Assembly: GCF_039679125.1 (NCBI RefSeq)
Contig: NZ_CP155551.1
Location: forward strand, 744,001 to 808,000
Direction: 5' to 3'
Length of the DNA stretch: 64,000 bases
Origin: Blastococcus sp. HT6-4
GTDB lineage: Bacteria; Actinomycetota; Actinomycetes; Mycobacteriales; Geodermatophilaceae
The notes below the pieces were generated by a model, which made no database searches, was not told the origin of the DNA, and worked only from the letters and a program-made list of their open reading frames with translations. Shown one piece after another: positions 50,551-60,222 of the stretch. Numbering within the stretch: the stretch's first letter is position 1; each line of letters opens with the position of its first letter. A program made the position numbers and the translations under genes.

Positions 50551-51516
50551 TCAGGTCTGCGCGGCCGCTGCCGCCAGGGCCTGCGCCACCACGCGGTGCG
50601 CCGGGAGGATCCCCGCGCGTTCGGTCGCGTCGTCCGCCGAGCCCGCCACCAGATCCACGAAGTGCGACAGCTGAGCGGCGAGCGGCTCTCCCAGGGAAGC
50701 CATCATCGGGATCTCGATGACCGTCTGCTGGCGGTAGCCCAGGCCGTCGTCCGTCGCGGCCTCGCTGGCCACGTGCCGGTAGATGGTGACCGCCTGGCGG
50801 AGCAGATCCACCTCGATCGCCCGGTCGACCTCCGTGATCGTCATGCTGCGGATCTTGCGCTGGCCGATCCGCGAGGCCGACAGCGCGGCGAGCCGGCCGC
50901 CCCGGAAACCGAGCTGGACCTCGGCGACGTCCTCGGCCGCGGGGAGCGAGGCGGGGTGGAAGTGGCCGAACTGCGCCGCCACCGAGCAGGGCTCGTCCCC
51001 GAGCAGCCGGAGGGCGATGTCGACGTCGTGCACAAGCAGGTCCCAGGCCACGCCGGTCGGGATGCGCGGGGCGTACGGCGAGTGGCGCTGGGCGCTGACG
51101 TGCACGGGATCCCGGGTCAGCTGCGCCGCGGTCACCACCGCGCTGTTGAACCGCTCGAGCAGCCCGCACATGAGGGGCAGGCCGGCGGTCGCGGCGGCGG
51201 CCACCATCTCCTCGATGGCGGCCAGGCCGTCGGCCATCGGCTTCTCCACCAGGAGCGGGAACCCCGCGCCGATGACCTCCAGGGCGATCGGGTGGTGTGT
51301 GCTGGTCGGGGTCGCCACGATGACCGCGTCCACACCGGCGAGCCCGGACAGGTCCGGCGCCCAGGCGGCGCCGAACCGTTCCGCGACGGCCCGGCCGGTC
51401 TGCTCGTGCGGCTCCACGACCACCGCGAGCTCGGCCCGGGGTGAGCTCCGCACCACCCGGGCGTGCAGGGCTCCCATGGCACCTGCGCCGATCACGGCGA
51501 TGGCGGGTCCGGGCAC
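50551..51516 (-). CDS. Gfo/Idh/MocA-family oxidoreductase
   Basis: A 321-residue protein from GTG 51516. The N-terminal Rossmann fold has AVIGAGAMGALHARVV; VIVATPTSTHHPIALEVIGAG and LLVEKPMADGL (the EKP motif) follow, and VHDVDIALRLLG is in the C-terminal domain. In amino-sugar clusters such enzymes (WbpB-like) oxidise C3 of a UDP-sugar to the ketone that DegT aminates. It starts four bases after the minus-strand aminotransferase stop at 51520, so the two form an operon. Confidence 0.86.
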   Translation of the reverse strand: MPGPAIAVIGAGAMGALHARVVRSSPRAELAVVVEPHEQTGRAVAERFGAAWAPDLSGLAGVDAVIVATPTSTHHPIALEVIGAGFPLLVEKPMADGLAAIEEMVAAAATAGLPLMCGLLERFNSAVVTAAQLTRDPVHVSAQRHSPYAPRIPTGVAWDLLVHDVDIALRLLGDEPCSVAAQFGHFHPASLPAAEDVAEVQLGFRGGRLAALSASRIGQRKIRSMTITEVDRAIEVDLLRQAVTIYRHVASEAATDDGLGYRQQTVIEIPMMASLGEPLAAQLSHFVDLVAGSADDATERAGILPAHRVVAQALAAAAAQT

Positions 51517-51519
51517 GCC

Positions 51520-52611
51520 TCAGCCCCCCAGCACGCGGCGGAACCGGTCGATCACGGTGTCCAGCTCGTCGTCGGTGAGGTGCTGGTGGACCGGGAGCGA
51601 GAGGCACCGGCGCGCGACGGACTCGGCGACCGGCACGTCGGCGGCCACGACCCGCGGATCGCGGCGGTAGCAGTCGTGGTCGAACACCGTCCGGGGGTAG
51701 TAGACGCCGGTGCCGACACCCGCCGTAGCCAGTTCGGCGACCACGCGGTCTCGGTCGGCCGCCGGCGGCAGCAGGACGGTGTACTGGTGCCAGACGTGCG
51801 ACCGGCCCGGCAGCTCGCGGGGGAGCCGCACCCCGGCCAAATCGGCCAGGCCTGCGGTGAGCCGGGCCGCGTTGCGTCGGCGCCGGTCGGCGATCTCGGC
51901 GGCCCGGGCCACCTGCGGCAGGCCGACCGCGGCGTGGAGGTCGGTCATGCGGTAGTTGTGGCCGGCCATCTCGTACGCGTACCGCGCGCGCATGCCCTGG
52001 TTGCGCAGGACGCGCAGCCGGTCGGCGAGGACGTCGTCGGTGGTGGTGATCATCCCTCCCTCGCCGGTGGTGAGGTTCTTGGTGGCGTAGAAGGAGAAGC
52101 AGCCGATGCCGAACGCGCCGGCGCCGCGGCCCTCGTACACGGCGCCGTGGGCCTGGGCGGCGTCCTCGACCAGGTGCAGGCCGTGGTGCCGGGCGAGCCG
52201 GGTCAGCGGCCCCATCTCGGCCGTCTGGCCGTACAGGTGCACCGGCATGACCGCCGCCGTCCGGGCCCCCACCACCGCGGCCACCGCGGCGGGGTCGACG
52301 GCGAAGTCGTCCTCCCGGATGTCGGCGAACCGGGCGGTGGCGCCGGCCTCGAGGATCGCGTTGAGGGTCGCCACGAAGGTGAACGGGGAGGTGATCACCT
52401 CGGCGCCGGGCCGCAGGTCCAGCGCCTGCAGCGCGGCGACGAGGGCCGTCGTCCCGTTGTTGACGGCTATCGCGTGCGGGACGCCGACGAGCTCGGCGAA
52501 GGCACGTTCCAGCCGTTCGACCATCGGCCCCTGGGCCAGGGATCCGGACCTGAGGACCTCGAGGACGAGCGGCTCGGCGTCGCGGACGTCGACCTTGCTG
52601 ATGGGGATCAC
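51520..52611 (-). CDS. DegT/DnrJ/EryC1 aminotransferase (WbpE-like)
   Basis: A 363-residue PLP enzyme. VNNGTTALVAALQAL, GLHLVEDAAQAHGAVYEG and SFYATKNLTTGEGGMI (catalytic Lys in TKN) are diagnostic. It ends with VHQHLTDDELDTVIDRFRRVLGG. Paired with the oxidoreductase it resembles the WbpB/WbpE module that makes 3-amino-sugar nucleotides. The start is uncertain: GTG 52611 and GTG 52644 sit in a duplicated 33-bp segment, and neither has a clear ribosome binding site. Confidence 0.88.
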   Translation of the reverse strand: MIPISKVDVRDAEPLVLEVLRSGSLAQGPMVERLERAFAELVGVPHAIAVNNGTTALVAALQALDLRPGAEVITSPFTFVATLNAILEAGATARFADIREDDFAVDPAAVAAVVGARTAAVMPVHLYGQTAEMGPLTRLARHHGLHLVEDAAQAHGAVYEGRGAGAFGIGCFSFYATKNLTTGEGGMITTTDDVLADRLRVLRNQGMRARYAYEMAGHNYRMTDLHAAVGLPQVARAAEIADRRRRNAARLTAGLADLAGVRLPRELPGRSHVWHQYTVLLPPAADRDRVVAELATAGVGTGVYYPRTVFDHDCYRRDPRVVAADVPVAESVARRCLSLPVHQHLTDDELDTVIDRFRRVLGG

Positions 52612-52650
52612 AGGGGATGTTCCGACCTTGCCGGTGGGGATCACAGGGGG
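52591..52650. repeat. 33-bp tandem duplication at aminotransferase start
   Basis: CGACCTTGCTGATGGGGATCACAGGGG (from 52590) is repeated 33 bp later as CGACCTTGCCGGTGGGGATCACAGGGG (from 52623). Each copy contains a possible GTG start (52611, 52644) on the minus strand for the aminotransferase. Confidence 0.7.
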
Positions 52651-52759
52651 GCGCGGTCGCCCCCCGTACGGTAACCGGCGGTGCGTGCAGGGGCCGCCGG
52701 CCCGGCCGGTGCGCGCAGGGGCGACCTCGTGCAGGTGAGCACACCGACCGGAGGTGAGC

Positions 52760-53461
52760 ATGGGGAACCAGGTCCACCCCACGGCGGTCATCGGCCCCGG
52801 GGTCGAGCTCGGCGCGGACACCGTGATCGGCCCGTATGCCGTGCTCACCGGCCCGTGCCGCATCGGCGACCGCACCTGGATCGGGGCGCACGCGGTGATC
52901 GGTGCCGCCCCGGAGATCCGCGGTCACGAGCCGGGCCTGCCCTGGGGCGGGCACACCGACGACCTGGGGGTCGAGATCGGCGACGACTCCACGGTGCGCG
53001 AGTTCGCCACCGTCCACCGGGGCACCCGGCGGCCGACCCGGATCGGCAACCGCTGCTTCGTGATGAACAAGGTGCACCTCGGGCACGACGCGGTCGTCGG
53101 TGACGACGTCACGCTGGCCGTCAGCACCATCCTCGGCGGGCACGTGGAGGTCGGTGACGGTGCCAACCTGGGGCTGGCCTGCGTGCTGCACCAGCGCCGG
53201 ATCGTGGGTCCCGGCGCCATGGTCGGCATGTCGTCGGTGGTGACCCGGGACGTGCCCCCCTTCGCCAAGGCGTTCGGGGCGCCGGCGCGGGTGCGCGGTG
53301 TCAACGAGGTGGGCATGGTCCGGCGCGGCATCGACTCAGGCGACATCGCCGCGCTGGCCGAGTACTACGGGAGCGACCGGCCGGAGCCGGACTCGTGGAC
53401 GCCCCCGGACAACCTGGCCGCGGCCTGGGAGTGGTGGACCGCCCGGACGGACGCCGGCTGA
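52760..53461 (+). CDS. LpxA-like acyltransferase
   Basis: A 233-residue left-handed beta-helix protein from ATG 52760 (GGAGG five bases ahead). VHPTAVIGPGVELGADTVIGPYAVLTGPCRIGDRTWIGAHAVIG is typical of the LpxA family, and NKVHLGHDAVVGDDVTLAVSTILGGHV carries the LpxA catalytic-His region. Actinobacteria lack lipid A, so this enzyme most likely acylates an amino sugar made by its neighbours. The C-terminal 50 residues are helical. It is divergent from the aminotransferase. Confidence 0.8.
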   Translation: MGNQVHPTAVIGPGVELGADTVIGPYAVLTGPCRIGDRTWIGAHAVIGAAPEIRGHEPGLPWGGHTDDLGVEIGDDSTVREFATVHRGTRRPTRIGNRCFVMNKVHLGHDAVVGDDVTLAVSTILGGHVEVGDGANLGLACVLHQRRIVGPGAMVGMSSVVTRDVPPFAKAFGAPARVRGVNEVGMVRRGIDSGDIAALAEYYGSDRPEPDSWTPPDNLAAAWEWWTARTDAG

Positions 53462-53465
53462 GGCG

Positions 53466-53500
53466 CCGCACCGGGCCGGCGGAGCGCCGGCCCGGTGCGG
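53466..53500. terminator. bidirectional terminator between LpxA-like gene and fumC
   Basis: A perfect 15-bp GC stem CCGCACCGGGCCGGC / GCCGGCCCGGTGCGG with a GGAGC loop. It lies between two convergent genes and can serve both. Confidence 0.85.
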
Positions 53501-53508
53501 CCGGCGGG

Positions 53509-54939
53509 TCAGGGGTGGGTCATGGAGAGGACGTCGAGCGCCTCGTCCAGCTGCTGGTCGGTGAGCTTGCCCTGCTCCACGTAGCCACGCTCGACGACGA
53601 CCTGGCGGATCGTCTTCTGCTCGGCCAGTGACTGCTTGGCGACCTTGGCCGCCTCCTCGTAGCCGATGTACTTGTTGAGCGGCGTGACGATCGACGGCGA
53701 GGACTCGGCGTAGGTGCGGCACTGCTCGACGTTGGCGGTGATGCCGTCGACGCAGCGGTCGGCGAGGATCCGGCTCACGTTGGCCAGCAGCCGGATCGAC
53801 TCGAGCACGTTGCGGGCCATCAGCGGCAGGGTCACGTTGAGCTCGAAGACGCCGGTGGTGCCGGCGTAGGTGACCGCGGCGTCGTTGCCGATGACCTGGG
53901 CGCCGACCTGGATCACCGCCTCGGGGATCACCGGGTTCACCTTGCCCGGCATGATCGAGCTGCCCGGCTGCAGGTCGGGCAGGGCGATCTCGCCGAGACC
54001 CGTGCGGGGTCCGGAGCCCATCCAGCGCAGGTCGTTGGCGATCTTGATCAGCCCGACGGCGATCGTCTTCAGCTGGCCGGAACCCTCGACGAGCGCGTCG
54101 CGGGAGCTCTGCGCCTCGAAGTGGTCCCGGGCCTCCGACAGCGGCAGCTCCATCTGGGCGGCCAGCTTCTCGATGATCGCGGCGGCGAACCCGGGCGGGG
54201 TGTTGATGCCGGTGCCGACCGCGGTGCCGCCCAGCGGCAGCTCGCCGATCCGGGGCAGGGACGCCTCCAGCCGCTCGACCCCGTAGCGCACGGCGGCGGC
54301 GTAGCCGCCGAACTCCTGCCCGAGGGTGACCGGGGTGGCGTCCATGAGGTGGGTGCGGCCGCTCTTCACGACCTCCGCGAACTCCTCGGCCTTGCGGGTG
54401 AGCGAGGCCTCCAGGTGGCGGAGCGCCGGGATCAGCGTGACGACGATGGCCCGGGTCGCCGCGATGTGGATCGCCGACGGGAAGACGTCGTTGGACGACT
54501 GCGAGGCGTTGACGTGGTCGTTGGGGTGCACCGGCGCGCCGAGGGACTCGGCGGCCAGGGTGGCGATGACCTCGTTGGTGTTCATGTTGCTCGACGTCCC
54601 CGAGCCGGTCTGGAAGACGTCGATCGGGAAGTGCGCGTCCCAGTCGCCGCGGGTGACCGTGCCGGCGGCCGCGGTGATCGCGTCCGCGATCCCGCGGTCG
54701 AGGACGCCGAGATCGGCGTTGACGGCGGCGGCCGCGCCCTTGATGGCGGCCAGTGCGCCGATCAGCTCCCGCTCGATGGGGGTGCCGGAGATGGGGAAGT
54801 TCTCGACGGCGCGCTGCGTCTGCGCCCGCCACTTGGCCCAGGAGGGGACGCGGACCTCTCCCATGGAGTCGTGCTCGATGCGGAAGTCGGTGGTGTCCTG
54901 ACCGCTGCCGTCCTGCGCTGCGCCGTTCTGCTGGGCCAC
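53509..54939 (-). CDS. fumC: fumarate hydratase, class II
   Basis: A 476-residue enzyme interconverting fumarate and malate in the TCA cycle. The superfamily signature [15 protein letters not shown] is complete. Others are [33 protein letters not shown] and [24 protein letters not shown] 54939, with GGGAG six bases ahead, is chosen over a much longer open frame. It corresponds to M. tuberculosis Rv1098c, which likewise sits beside glpX. Confidence 0.95.
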   Translation of the reverse strand: MAQQNGAAQDGSGQDTTDFRIEHDSMGEVRVPSWAKWRAQTQRAVENFPISGTPIERELIGALAAIKGAAAAVNADLGVLDRGIADAITAAAGTVTRGDWDAHFPIDVFQTGSGTSSNMNTNEVIATLAAESLGAPVHPNDHVNASQSSNDVFPSAIHIAATRAIVVTLIPALRHLEASLTRKAEEFAEVVKSGRTHLMDATPVTLGQEFGGYAAAVRYGVERLEASLPRIGELPLGGTAVGTGINTPPGFAAAIIEKLAAQMELPLSEARDHFEAQSSRDALVEGSGQLKTIAVGLIKIANDLRWMGSGPRTGLGEIALPDLQPGSSIMPGKVNPVIPEAVIQVGAQVIGNDAAVTYAGTTGVFELNVTLPLMARNVLESIRLLANVSRILADRCVDGITANVEQCRTYAESSPSIVTPLNKYIGYEEAAKVAKQSLAEQKTIRQVVVERGYVEQGKLTDQQLDEALDVLSMTHP

Positions 54940-55111
54940 GCTGTGCTCCCGGTGGTGTGGATGGTGACAGTGCTCCGGACGGGACCCTAGACACCCGTGG
55001 GGGAGCACGTCGGTTCCGCCCTCGCCGGGGGCCGCCGAGGAGGGGCGTGGGGCGCCGGCGGCGCTCCGCCGACCACGGCGCCGATCCCGGCGCGAGCCCC
55101 GAGGAGGGCAC

Positions 55112-55774
55112 ATGTCCCAGCCGCCCCTGCCGCCCGACGACGGTGTCCCGACCACGCCGGGCCACGGCGCGCCGGGGTGGCCGGCGTCCGACGGGAGCTG
55201 GCCCCCGCCCGGGCAGCAGCCCGCACCGGACTGGGCGACGACGACCTGGCAGCCGCCGGCGCCGCCCCGGACGGTCCCGCCGCCTCCGGAGAGGGCGTCC
55301 GGCCGGGGCCGGTGGGCGGTCGCCGGTGCGGCGCTGGCCGGGGTTGTCGGCGGCGCCGTCGCGGCGTCCCTGCTCGTCAGCGCGGTGTTCGTCGGCAGCG
55401 CCGAGGACATCGGCCGCGCCATGGGGGAGGAGCTGGCGCCCGGCATCGGCGACGGCATCCGCGAGGGGATGGCCGACGGCGCCCAGGAGCAGATGGACGC
55501 CGCCATGGGCCTGCTCGGAGAGGAGGGCACGGGGGGCTGGTACGGCGGCGCGCCGGGCGGCGACGTCGAGCAGTTCCCGCCGGTGGAGCCGGGGGACCTG
55601 GGCCCCGACGAGGTGCTCGACGCCTACGCGCAGGGCTGCTTCGACGGCGACCTCCAGGCGTGCGACGACCTGATGTACGGATCGCCGCCGCTGTCGGACT
55701 ACGAGGAGTACGCCGGCACCTGCGGTGGCCGGGTGAAGGTCTACACCGTGCTGAGCTGCACCGAGCTGGAGTGA
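55112..55774 (+). CDS. membrane-anchored protein with Cys-containing extracellular domain
   Basis: A 220-residue protein. A Pro/Gly/Trp-rich N-terminus (1-65; [10 protein letters not shown]) precedes one transmembrane helix (about 70-95). The extracellular domain ends with four Cys ([14 protein letters not shown], then [18 protein letters not shown]), likely two disulfides. This C-terminal domain is widespread in actinobacterial membrane proteins of unknown function. It lies in the gap between fumC and glpX with its own start. Confidence 0.6.
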   Translation: MSQPPLPPDDGVPTTPGHGAPGWPASDGSWPPPGQQPAPDWATTTWQPPAPPRTVPPPPERASGRGRWAVAGAALAGVVGGAVAASLLVSAVFVGSAEDIGRAMGEELAPGIGDGIREGMADGAQEQMDAAMGLLGEEGTGGWYGGAPGGDVEQFPPVEPGDLGPDEVLDAYAQGCFDGDLQACDDLMYGSPPLSDYEEYAGTCGGRVKVYTVLSCTELE

Positions 55775-55846
55775 GCCGGCGGGTGCTCCCCGGGGTGCAC
55801 CGCCGGTGCCGCCGGGGGCCGCCGTCCTCGGCTACCGTCCGGGCCC

Positions 55847-56448
55847 GTGAGCGATGACGTCCCGGCCGTCCGGGCCTCCGATGCCGACCGCGAGGCGATG
55901 GTGGCCCGGCTGCAGACGGCCCTCGCGGAGGGCCGCATCGACCTGGACGAGTTCGGCCAGCGGGCCGGCGCCGCCTACGCCGCGGTGACGACCACCGAGC
56001 TCGCGGAGCTGGTGGCCGACCTCCCGGCCGAGCCGCGGGCGGAGATCGTGGGCACCCGCGGGCCGGAGACGGTCAGCACCGTGTTCGGCGACATCGTGGT
56101 CGCCGGGCCGAGCGTGCCGCTGCGGGCCGGCACGGTGTTCGGCGACGTGCGGCTGGACCTGCGGGGGCTGCGCACCGGGACCGACCGGCTGGACCTCCAC
56201 CTGAGCACCGTGTTCGGCACCGTCGACGTGATCGTCGCCGAAGGCGTGGACGCCCAGCTGGCGGGCCGCACCGTGTTCGGCAACCGGAAGGTGCGGCTCG
56301 CGGCGGTGCCCCGCGTCGCCGGCACCCCGCTGGTCGTCGTGCACGCGCGCTCGGTCTTCGCGACCTCACGCTGCGCAGCCTCGCACCGGGGGACTCGCCG
56401 AGCCGGTGGGGTGCGCTGCTCGAGCGGCTCGCCCGGCGGAGGCGATGA
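55847..56448 (+). CDS. DUF1707 / cell-wall-active-antibiotic-response-like protein, apparent frameshift
   Basis: The N-terminal DUF1707 helix pair (VRASDADREAMVARLQTALAEGRIDLDEFGQRAGAAYAA) is followed by short beta repeats (TVFGDIVVAGPSV, TVFGDVRLDLRGL, TVFGTVDVIVAEGV). Near 56360 the frame breaks: as read, VFATSRCAAS continues and the frame stays open for 1.8 kb. One extra G between 56360 and 56361 would instead give VFGDLTLRSLAPGDSPSRW and a stop at 56446-56448, giving 200 residues. A sequencing error or a recent mutation are both possible. Gene symbol and function are unknown. Confidence 0.65.
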
Positions 56449-56458
56449 CCCCGGCGGT

Positions 56459-57514
56459 TCAGTCCTCCCGGTCGAAGGGCACCGCAGAGTAGGCGCGCAG
56501 CTTCTCCAGCGAGTGGAGGCTGTCGATCGAGCGGATCGTCCCCGACCGCGACCGCATGACCAGCGACTGCGTGGTGCAGCCGCCGGCGTCGTAGCGCACG
56601 CCGCGCAGCAGCTCCCCGTCGGTGATGCCGGTCGCCACGAAGAAGACGTCACCGCGGACGAGGTCGTCGATGTGCAGGACCCGGTCGAGGTCGTGCCCGG
56701 CGTCGACCGCCTTCTGCCGCTCGTCGTCGTCCTTGGGCCACAGCCGGCCCTGGAGGGCGCCGCCCATGCACTTGAGCGCGCAGGCGGTGATGATCCCCTC
56801 CGGCGTGCCGCCGATCCCCAGGAGCAGGTCGACGCCGGTGCCCTCGCGGGCGGCCGCGATCGCACCGGCGACGTCGCCGTCGGTGATGAACTTGATGCGG
56901 GCGCCGGCCTCCCGGACCTCCTGCACCAGCTGCTCGTGGCGGGGCCGGTCGAGGATGCAGACGGTGACGTCGCCGACCGAGCTCTTCTTGGCCTTGGCGA
57001 TGCGGCGGATGTTCTCCGCGACCGGTGCGGTGATGTCGACGACGTCGGCCGCGGCCGGGCCGGTGGCCAGCTTCTCCATGTAGAAGACCGCCGACGGGTC
57101 GTACATGGCGCCTCGCTCGGCGACGGCCATGACCGCGATCGCGTTGGGCATCCCCTTGGCCATCAGCGTGGTGCCGTCGATCGGGTCGACGGCGACGTCG
57201 CACTCCGGGCCGTTGCCGTCGCCGACCTGCTCGCCGTTGTAGAGCATGGGCGCCTCGTCCTTCTCGCCCTCACCGATCACGACGACGCCCTTCATGCTCA
57301 CCGTGCCGATGAGCGCGCGCATCGCGTCGACGGCCGCGCCGTCGCCCCCGTTCTTGTCGCCGCGCCCCACCCAGCGCCCGGCGGCCATCGCGGCGGCCTC
57401 GGTGACCCGCACGAGCTCCAGGGCGAGGTTGCGGTCGGGTGCGGGGCGGCCGGCGCTGAAGCCGTTCCCGGACGTCGACGTGGGAAGGGGGCCGTCGGGG
57501 ACGGGGAGCGACAC
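56459..57514 (-). CDS. glpX: fructose-1,6-bisphosphatase class II (GlpX)
   Basis: A 351-residue gluconeogenic enzyme. It has [43 protein letters not shown] (metal-binding Asp and Glu), [12 protein letters not shown] and [23 protein letters not shown] 57514 is preceded by AGGAGG. The gene order fumC-glpX matches M. tuberculosis Rv1098c-Rv1099c. Confidence 0.95.
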   Translation of the reverse strand: MSLPVPDGPLPTSTSGNGFSAGRPAPDRNLALELVRVTEAAAMAAGRWVGRGDKNGGDGAAVDAMRALIGTVSMKGVVVIGEGEKDEAPMLYNGEQVGDGNGPECDVAVDPIDGTTLMAKGMPNAIAVMAVAERGAMYDPSAVFYMEKLATGPAAADVVDITAPVAENIRRIAKAKKSSVGDVTVCILDRPRHEQLVQEVREAGARIKFITDGDVAGAIAAAREGTGVDLLLGIGGTPEGIITACALKCMGGALQGRLWPKDDDERQKAVDAGHDLDRVLHIDDLVRGDVFFVATGITDGELLRGVRYDAGGCTTQSLVMRSRSGTIRSIDSLHSLEKLRAYSAVPFDRED

Positions 57515-57628
57515 GGGGACCTCCTGGAGAAGGACCCCGTCGTCCCCACCCTTCGCGAGCTCAGGGCGGGGCCCGGGTCGGGGCCATGGGCGGCGAGGCG
57601 GGGCGAGCTTGCCTGCGATCCTAGGGGC

Positions 57629-58252
57629 ATGACCGGAAACGGCCCGACGAGCCAGCGCCCCGAGCACCCCCGCGACGCGGCCGCTGCCGACGAGCTGCCG
57701 CCGCCGTCGCCCGCCGTGGTGCGGGCCAACCGGATGAGCGCGGCCAACATGATCCGCTCGCTGCTGCCACTGGTCCTGATCTGCCTGGCGATCGTCGGCT
57801 GGCAGGCCTTCCGCGCCAACCCCGACGACCCGATCCTCGAGATCGACCCGACCAACACCCTCCAGCTGGCCGACGTGCGGGCGGACTACCCGCTGCTGGT
57901 GCCGGACCCCGGCGACGGTTTCCGGCCGACCAGCGCGCGCACCGATGCCGGCAACGCGGGTGAGGGCGATCCGGTGAGCGTGCAGCTCGGCTACGTGACG
58001 CCGTCCGAGCGGTACGCGGCGTTCGTGGTCAGCGACGACCCCGAGGCCGAGTCCGTGAGGGCGATCCTGGACGGGGCCGTGGCGGACGGCAGCGTCGAGG
58101 TCGACGGCCAGGAGTGGACCAGGTCGACCACCCAGAGCGGGGAGACGGCGCTCTCCCGGGTCGCCGACGGCCTGACGCTCGTGGTCACCGGATCGGCCGG
58201 TGAGCAGGAGCTGCGCACCCTGGCGGGGTCGGTGGAGCCCTACTCCGGGTGA
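57629..58252 (+). CDS. DUF4245-family membrane-anchored protein
   Basis: A 207-residue protein from ATG 57629. After a 35-residue polar start there is one transmembrane helix (about 42-62, [23 protein letters not shown]). The extracellular part contains [37 protein letters not shown] and [22 protein letters not shown], matching DUF4245. It is divergent from glpX, as in Rv1099c-Rv1100. Function unknown. Confidence 0.8.
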   Translation: MTGNGPTSQRPEHPRDAAAADELPPPSPAVVRANRMSAANMIRSLLPLVLICLAIVGWQAFRANPDDPILEIDPTNTLQLADVRADYPLLVPDPGDGFRPTSARTDAGNAGEGDPVSVQLGYVTPSERYAAFVVSDDPEAESVRAILDGAVADGSVEVDGQEWTRSTTQSGETALSRVADGLTLVVTGSAGEQELRTLAGSVEPYSG

Positions 58253-58400
58253 GCCGCCCGTTCGGCGTCCGGGCGGACCGGACGGGGCAGGTCACGAGAT
58301 GATGACCCTCGGGTGCGTCGCCGAGCCGGAGTCCGTCCGGAGCAGCACTCTGTTCCCACCGGCCACGTGCTTCCATCGCCCGCCTCCGGAGGAGATCCAG

Positions 58401-58640
58401 ATGCCACCACGCGACGACTGTCCGCAGAGTGATCACCAGGCCCCGGCGAGCGGCGGGTCGTGCGCCTGCGGCATGGTGACCCGGATCCCCGTGGCCGAGC
58501 CGCCGCAGTCGACCGACGTGCGCGACGTGCTCGCCCGCTGCCTCGACGACGAACCGGGGGGCGTCGACCGGGTGCTCGCGGCGTTCGCCGACGCGGGGCT
58601 CGTGGTGGCGCCGGGGACGCAGCTGCGACCGCCCGCCTGA
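58401..58640 (+). CDS. small hypothetical protein
   Basis: A 79-residue protein opening MPPRDDCPQSDHQAP, with GSCACGMVTRIPV and a helical tail (DVRDVLARCLDDEPGGVDRVLAAFADAGLVV). The ATG at 58401 has GGAGGAG at the right distance. A longer in-frame stretch exists upstream but lacks a start signal. The four Cys could bind a metal; this is not proven. Confidence 0.5.
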   Translation: MPPRDDCPQSDHQAPASGGSCACGMVTRIPVAEPPQSTDVRDVLARCLDDEPGGVDRVLAAFADAGLVVAPGTQLRPPA

Positions 58641-58656
58641 GCCGCCGGGCCCGCGG

Positions 58657-58887
58657 TCAGCCCTCCCGGGCGTCGTCCGCCGGTGCCGCGGCCGCCAGGC
58701 GCTCGCGGGCCCGGTCCAGCCAGTGCTGGCAGAGCCGGGCCAGCTCCTCCCCGCGCTCCCACAGGGTCAGCGACTCCTCGAGGGTGAGGCCACCGGCCTC
58801 GAGCCGGCGCACGACGTCGGCCAGTTCCTCGCGGGCCTGCTCGTAGGTGGTCGTCGGCTCGGGGGCGCGCTCGTCGGTGCTGCTCAT
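58657..58887 (-). CDS. xseB: exodeoxyribonuclease VII small subunit
   Basis: A 76-residue helical protein. [50 protein letters not shown] is the XseB family sequence. Four to six copies bind XseA to form exonuclease VII, which degrades single-stranded DNA. Its ATG overlaps the xseA stop by four bases. The xseA-xseB order is as in Rv1108c-Rv1107c. Confidence 0.94.
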   Translation of the reverse strand: MSSTDERAPEPTTTYEQAREELADVVRRLEAGGLTLEESLTLWERGEELARLCQHWLDRARERLAAAAPADDAREG

Positions 58888-60137
58888 GCGGGGTCCTCCT
58901 GGTCGGGGCCGCCGGTGTCGGGTCCGGCGCCGCGGTCGACGCGGACGGGGAGGCGGCCGCCGGCGACCCGCACCCGCAGCGGCTCGCCGTCGGCCACCGC
59001 GGCGGGGTCGCGCACCAGCGAGCCGTCGGCCCGCTGGACGACGGCGTAGCCGCGCTCGAGCGTCGCGGCGGGGGACAGGGCGGCGACCCGGGCGCGGGCG
59101 TGCTCGAGATCGCGCTCGGCCCCCTCGACGCGGTGGACCAGCGTCCGGCGCGCGCGGGTGCGCAGCCCGAGGACGTCGTCCTCCCGGCCGTGCAGCAACC
59201 GGTCGGGGGAGGCGAGCGCGGGCCGGGTGCGCACGGACTCCAGCCAGCGTTCCTGCTGCTCCAGCCGGGTGGCGACCAGGTGCCGCGCACGCGCGCGCAG
59301 GCCGTCGACCAGCCGCCGCTGCTCGCCGATCTCCGGCACGATCCGGTGCGCGGCATCGGTCGGGGTGGCGGCCCGGACGTCGGCGACGTGGTCGACCAGC
59401 GTGGTGTCGGTCTCGTGGCCGACCGCGGTGACGACCGGCGTGCGGCAGCCGGCGATCGCGCGGACCAGCCCCTCGTCGGAGAACGGCAGCAGGTCCTCCA
59501 CCGAGCCGCCCCCGCGGGCGACGACGATGACCTCGACGGCGGGGTCGGCGTCCAGCCGGCGCAGGCCCTCGATCACGTTGCCCGCGGCCTGCGGCCCCTG
59601 GACGACGCAGTGGTGCGTCGCGAACCTGACCGCCGGCCAGCGGCGGCGGGCGGTGACGAGCACGTCCCGCTCGGCGGCGCTGTCCCGGCCGGTGATCAGC
59701 CCCACCACCCCGGGTGCGAAGGGCAGGGGCCGCTTGCGGGCGACGTCGAACAGCCCCTCCGCGGCCAGGAGCCGGCGGATGCGCTCGATGCGGGCCAGCA
59801 GCTCGCCCAGGCCCACCGCCCGGATCTCGGTCGCCCGCAGCGAGAAGGAGCCCCGGGCGACGTAGTAGTCGGGCCGGGCGCGCACGATCACGCGGGCGCC
59901 CTCGGTGAGCTCCAGCCCCGGGCGCTCGGCGACGTCACGGTGGCAGGTGACCGGCACCGACAGGTCGGCGGCCGGGTCACGGAGGGTGAGGAAGACGGTG
60001 GCCGCGCCACCGCGGCGGGACAGCTGGGCCACCTGTCCCTCGACCCACACCTCGCCCAGGCGGCCGATCCAGTCGGCCACCTTGCGGGCCACCGTGCGCA
60101 CCGGCCACGGGGACTCGGGGGAGGACGGCGCGGTCAT
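58884..60137 (-). CDS. xseA: exodeoxyribonuclease VII large subunit
   Basis: A 417-residue protein. An N-terminal OB-fold ([26 protein letters not shown]) precedes the catalytic domain with [23 protein letters not shown] and [40 protein letters not shown], which contains the conserved D and H residues. The last 140 residues are an Arg-rich coiled coil that binds XseB. It matches Rv1108c. Confidence 0.95.
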   Translation of the reverse strand: MTAPSSPESPWPVRTVARKVADWIGRLGEVWVEGQVAQLSRRGGAATVFLTLRDPAADLSVPVTCHRDVAERPGLELTEGARVIVRARPDYYVARGSFSLRATEIRAVGLGELLARIERIRRLLAAEGLFDVARKRPLPFAPGVVGLITGRDSAAERDVLVTARRRWPAVRFATHHCVVQGPQAAGNVIEGLRRLDADPAVEVIVVARGGGSVEDLLPFSDEGLVRAIAGCRTPVVTAVGHETDTTLVDHVADVRAATPTDAAHRIVPEIGEQRRLVDGLRARARHLVATRLEQQERWLESVRTRPALASPDRLLHGREDDVLGLRTRARRTLVHRVEGAERDLEHARARVAALSPAATLERGYAVVQRADGSLVRDPAAVADGEPLRVRVAGGRLPVRVDRGAGPDTGGPDQEDPA

Positions 60138-60175
60138 GCCCCGAGCGTGTCAGACGGCTCCGACACCCCCGGACG

Positions 60176-60215
60176 CCCCGTCCCGGCGGTCGGTGCACGT
60201 ACCGCCGGGACGGGG
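60176..60215 (-). terminator. terminator after the lipid-droplet-like gene
   Basis: A perfect 15-bp stem CCCCGTCCCGGCGGT / ACCGCCGGGACGGGG with a ten-base loop. It follows the stop of the gene at 60223, before xseA. Confidence 0.8.
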
Positions 60216-60222
60216 CCCTTCG

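Noticed and set aside
55847-58252. A single 801-residue plus-strand protein
   Set aside because: It joins DUF1707, antisense glpX and DUF4245 by a frameshift; three real genes explain the region better.
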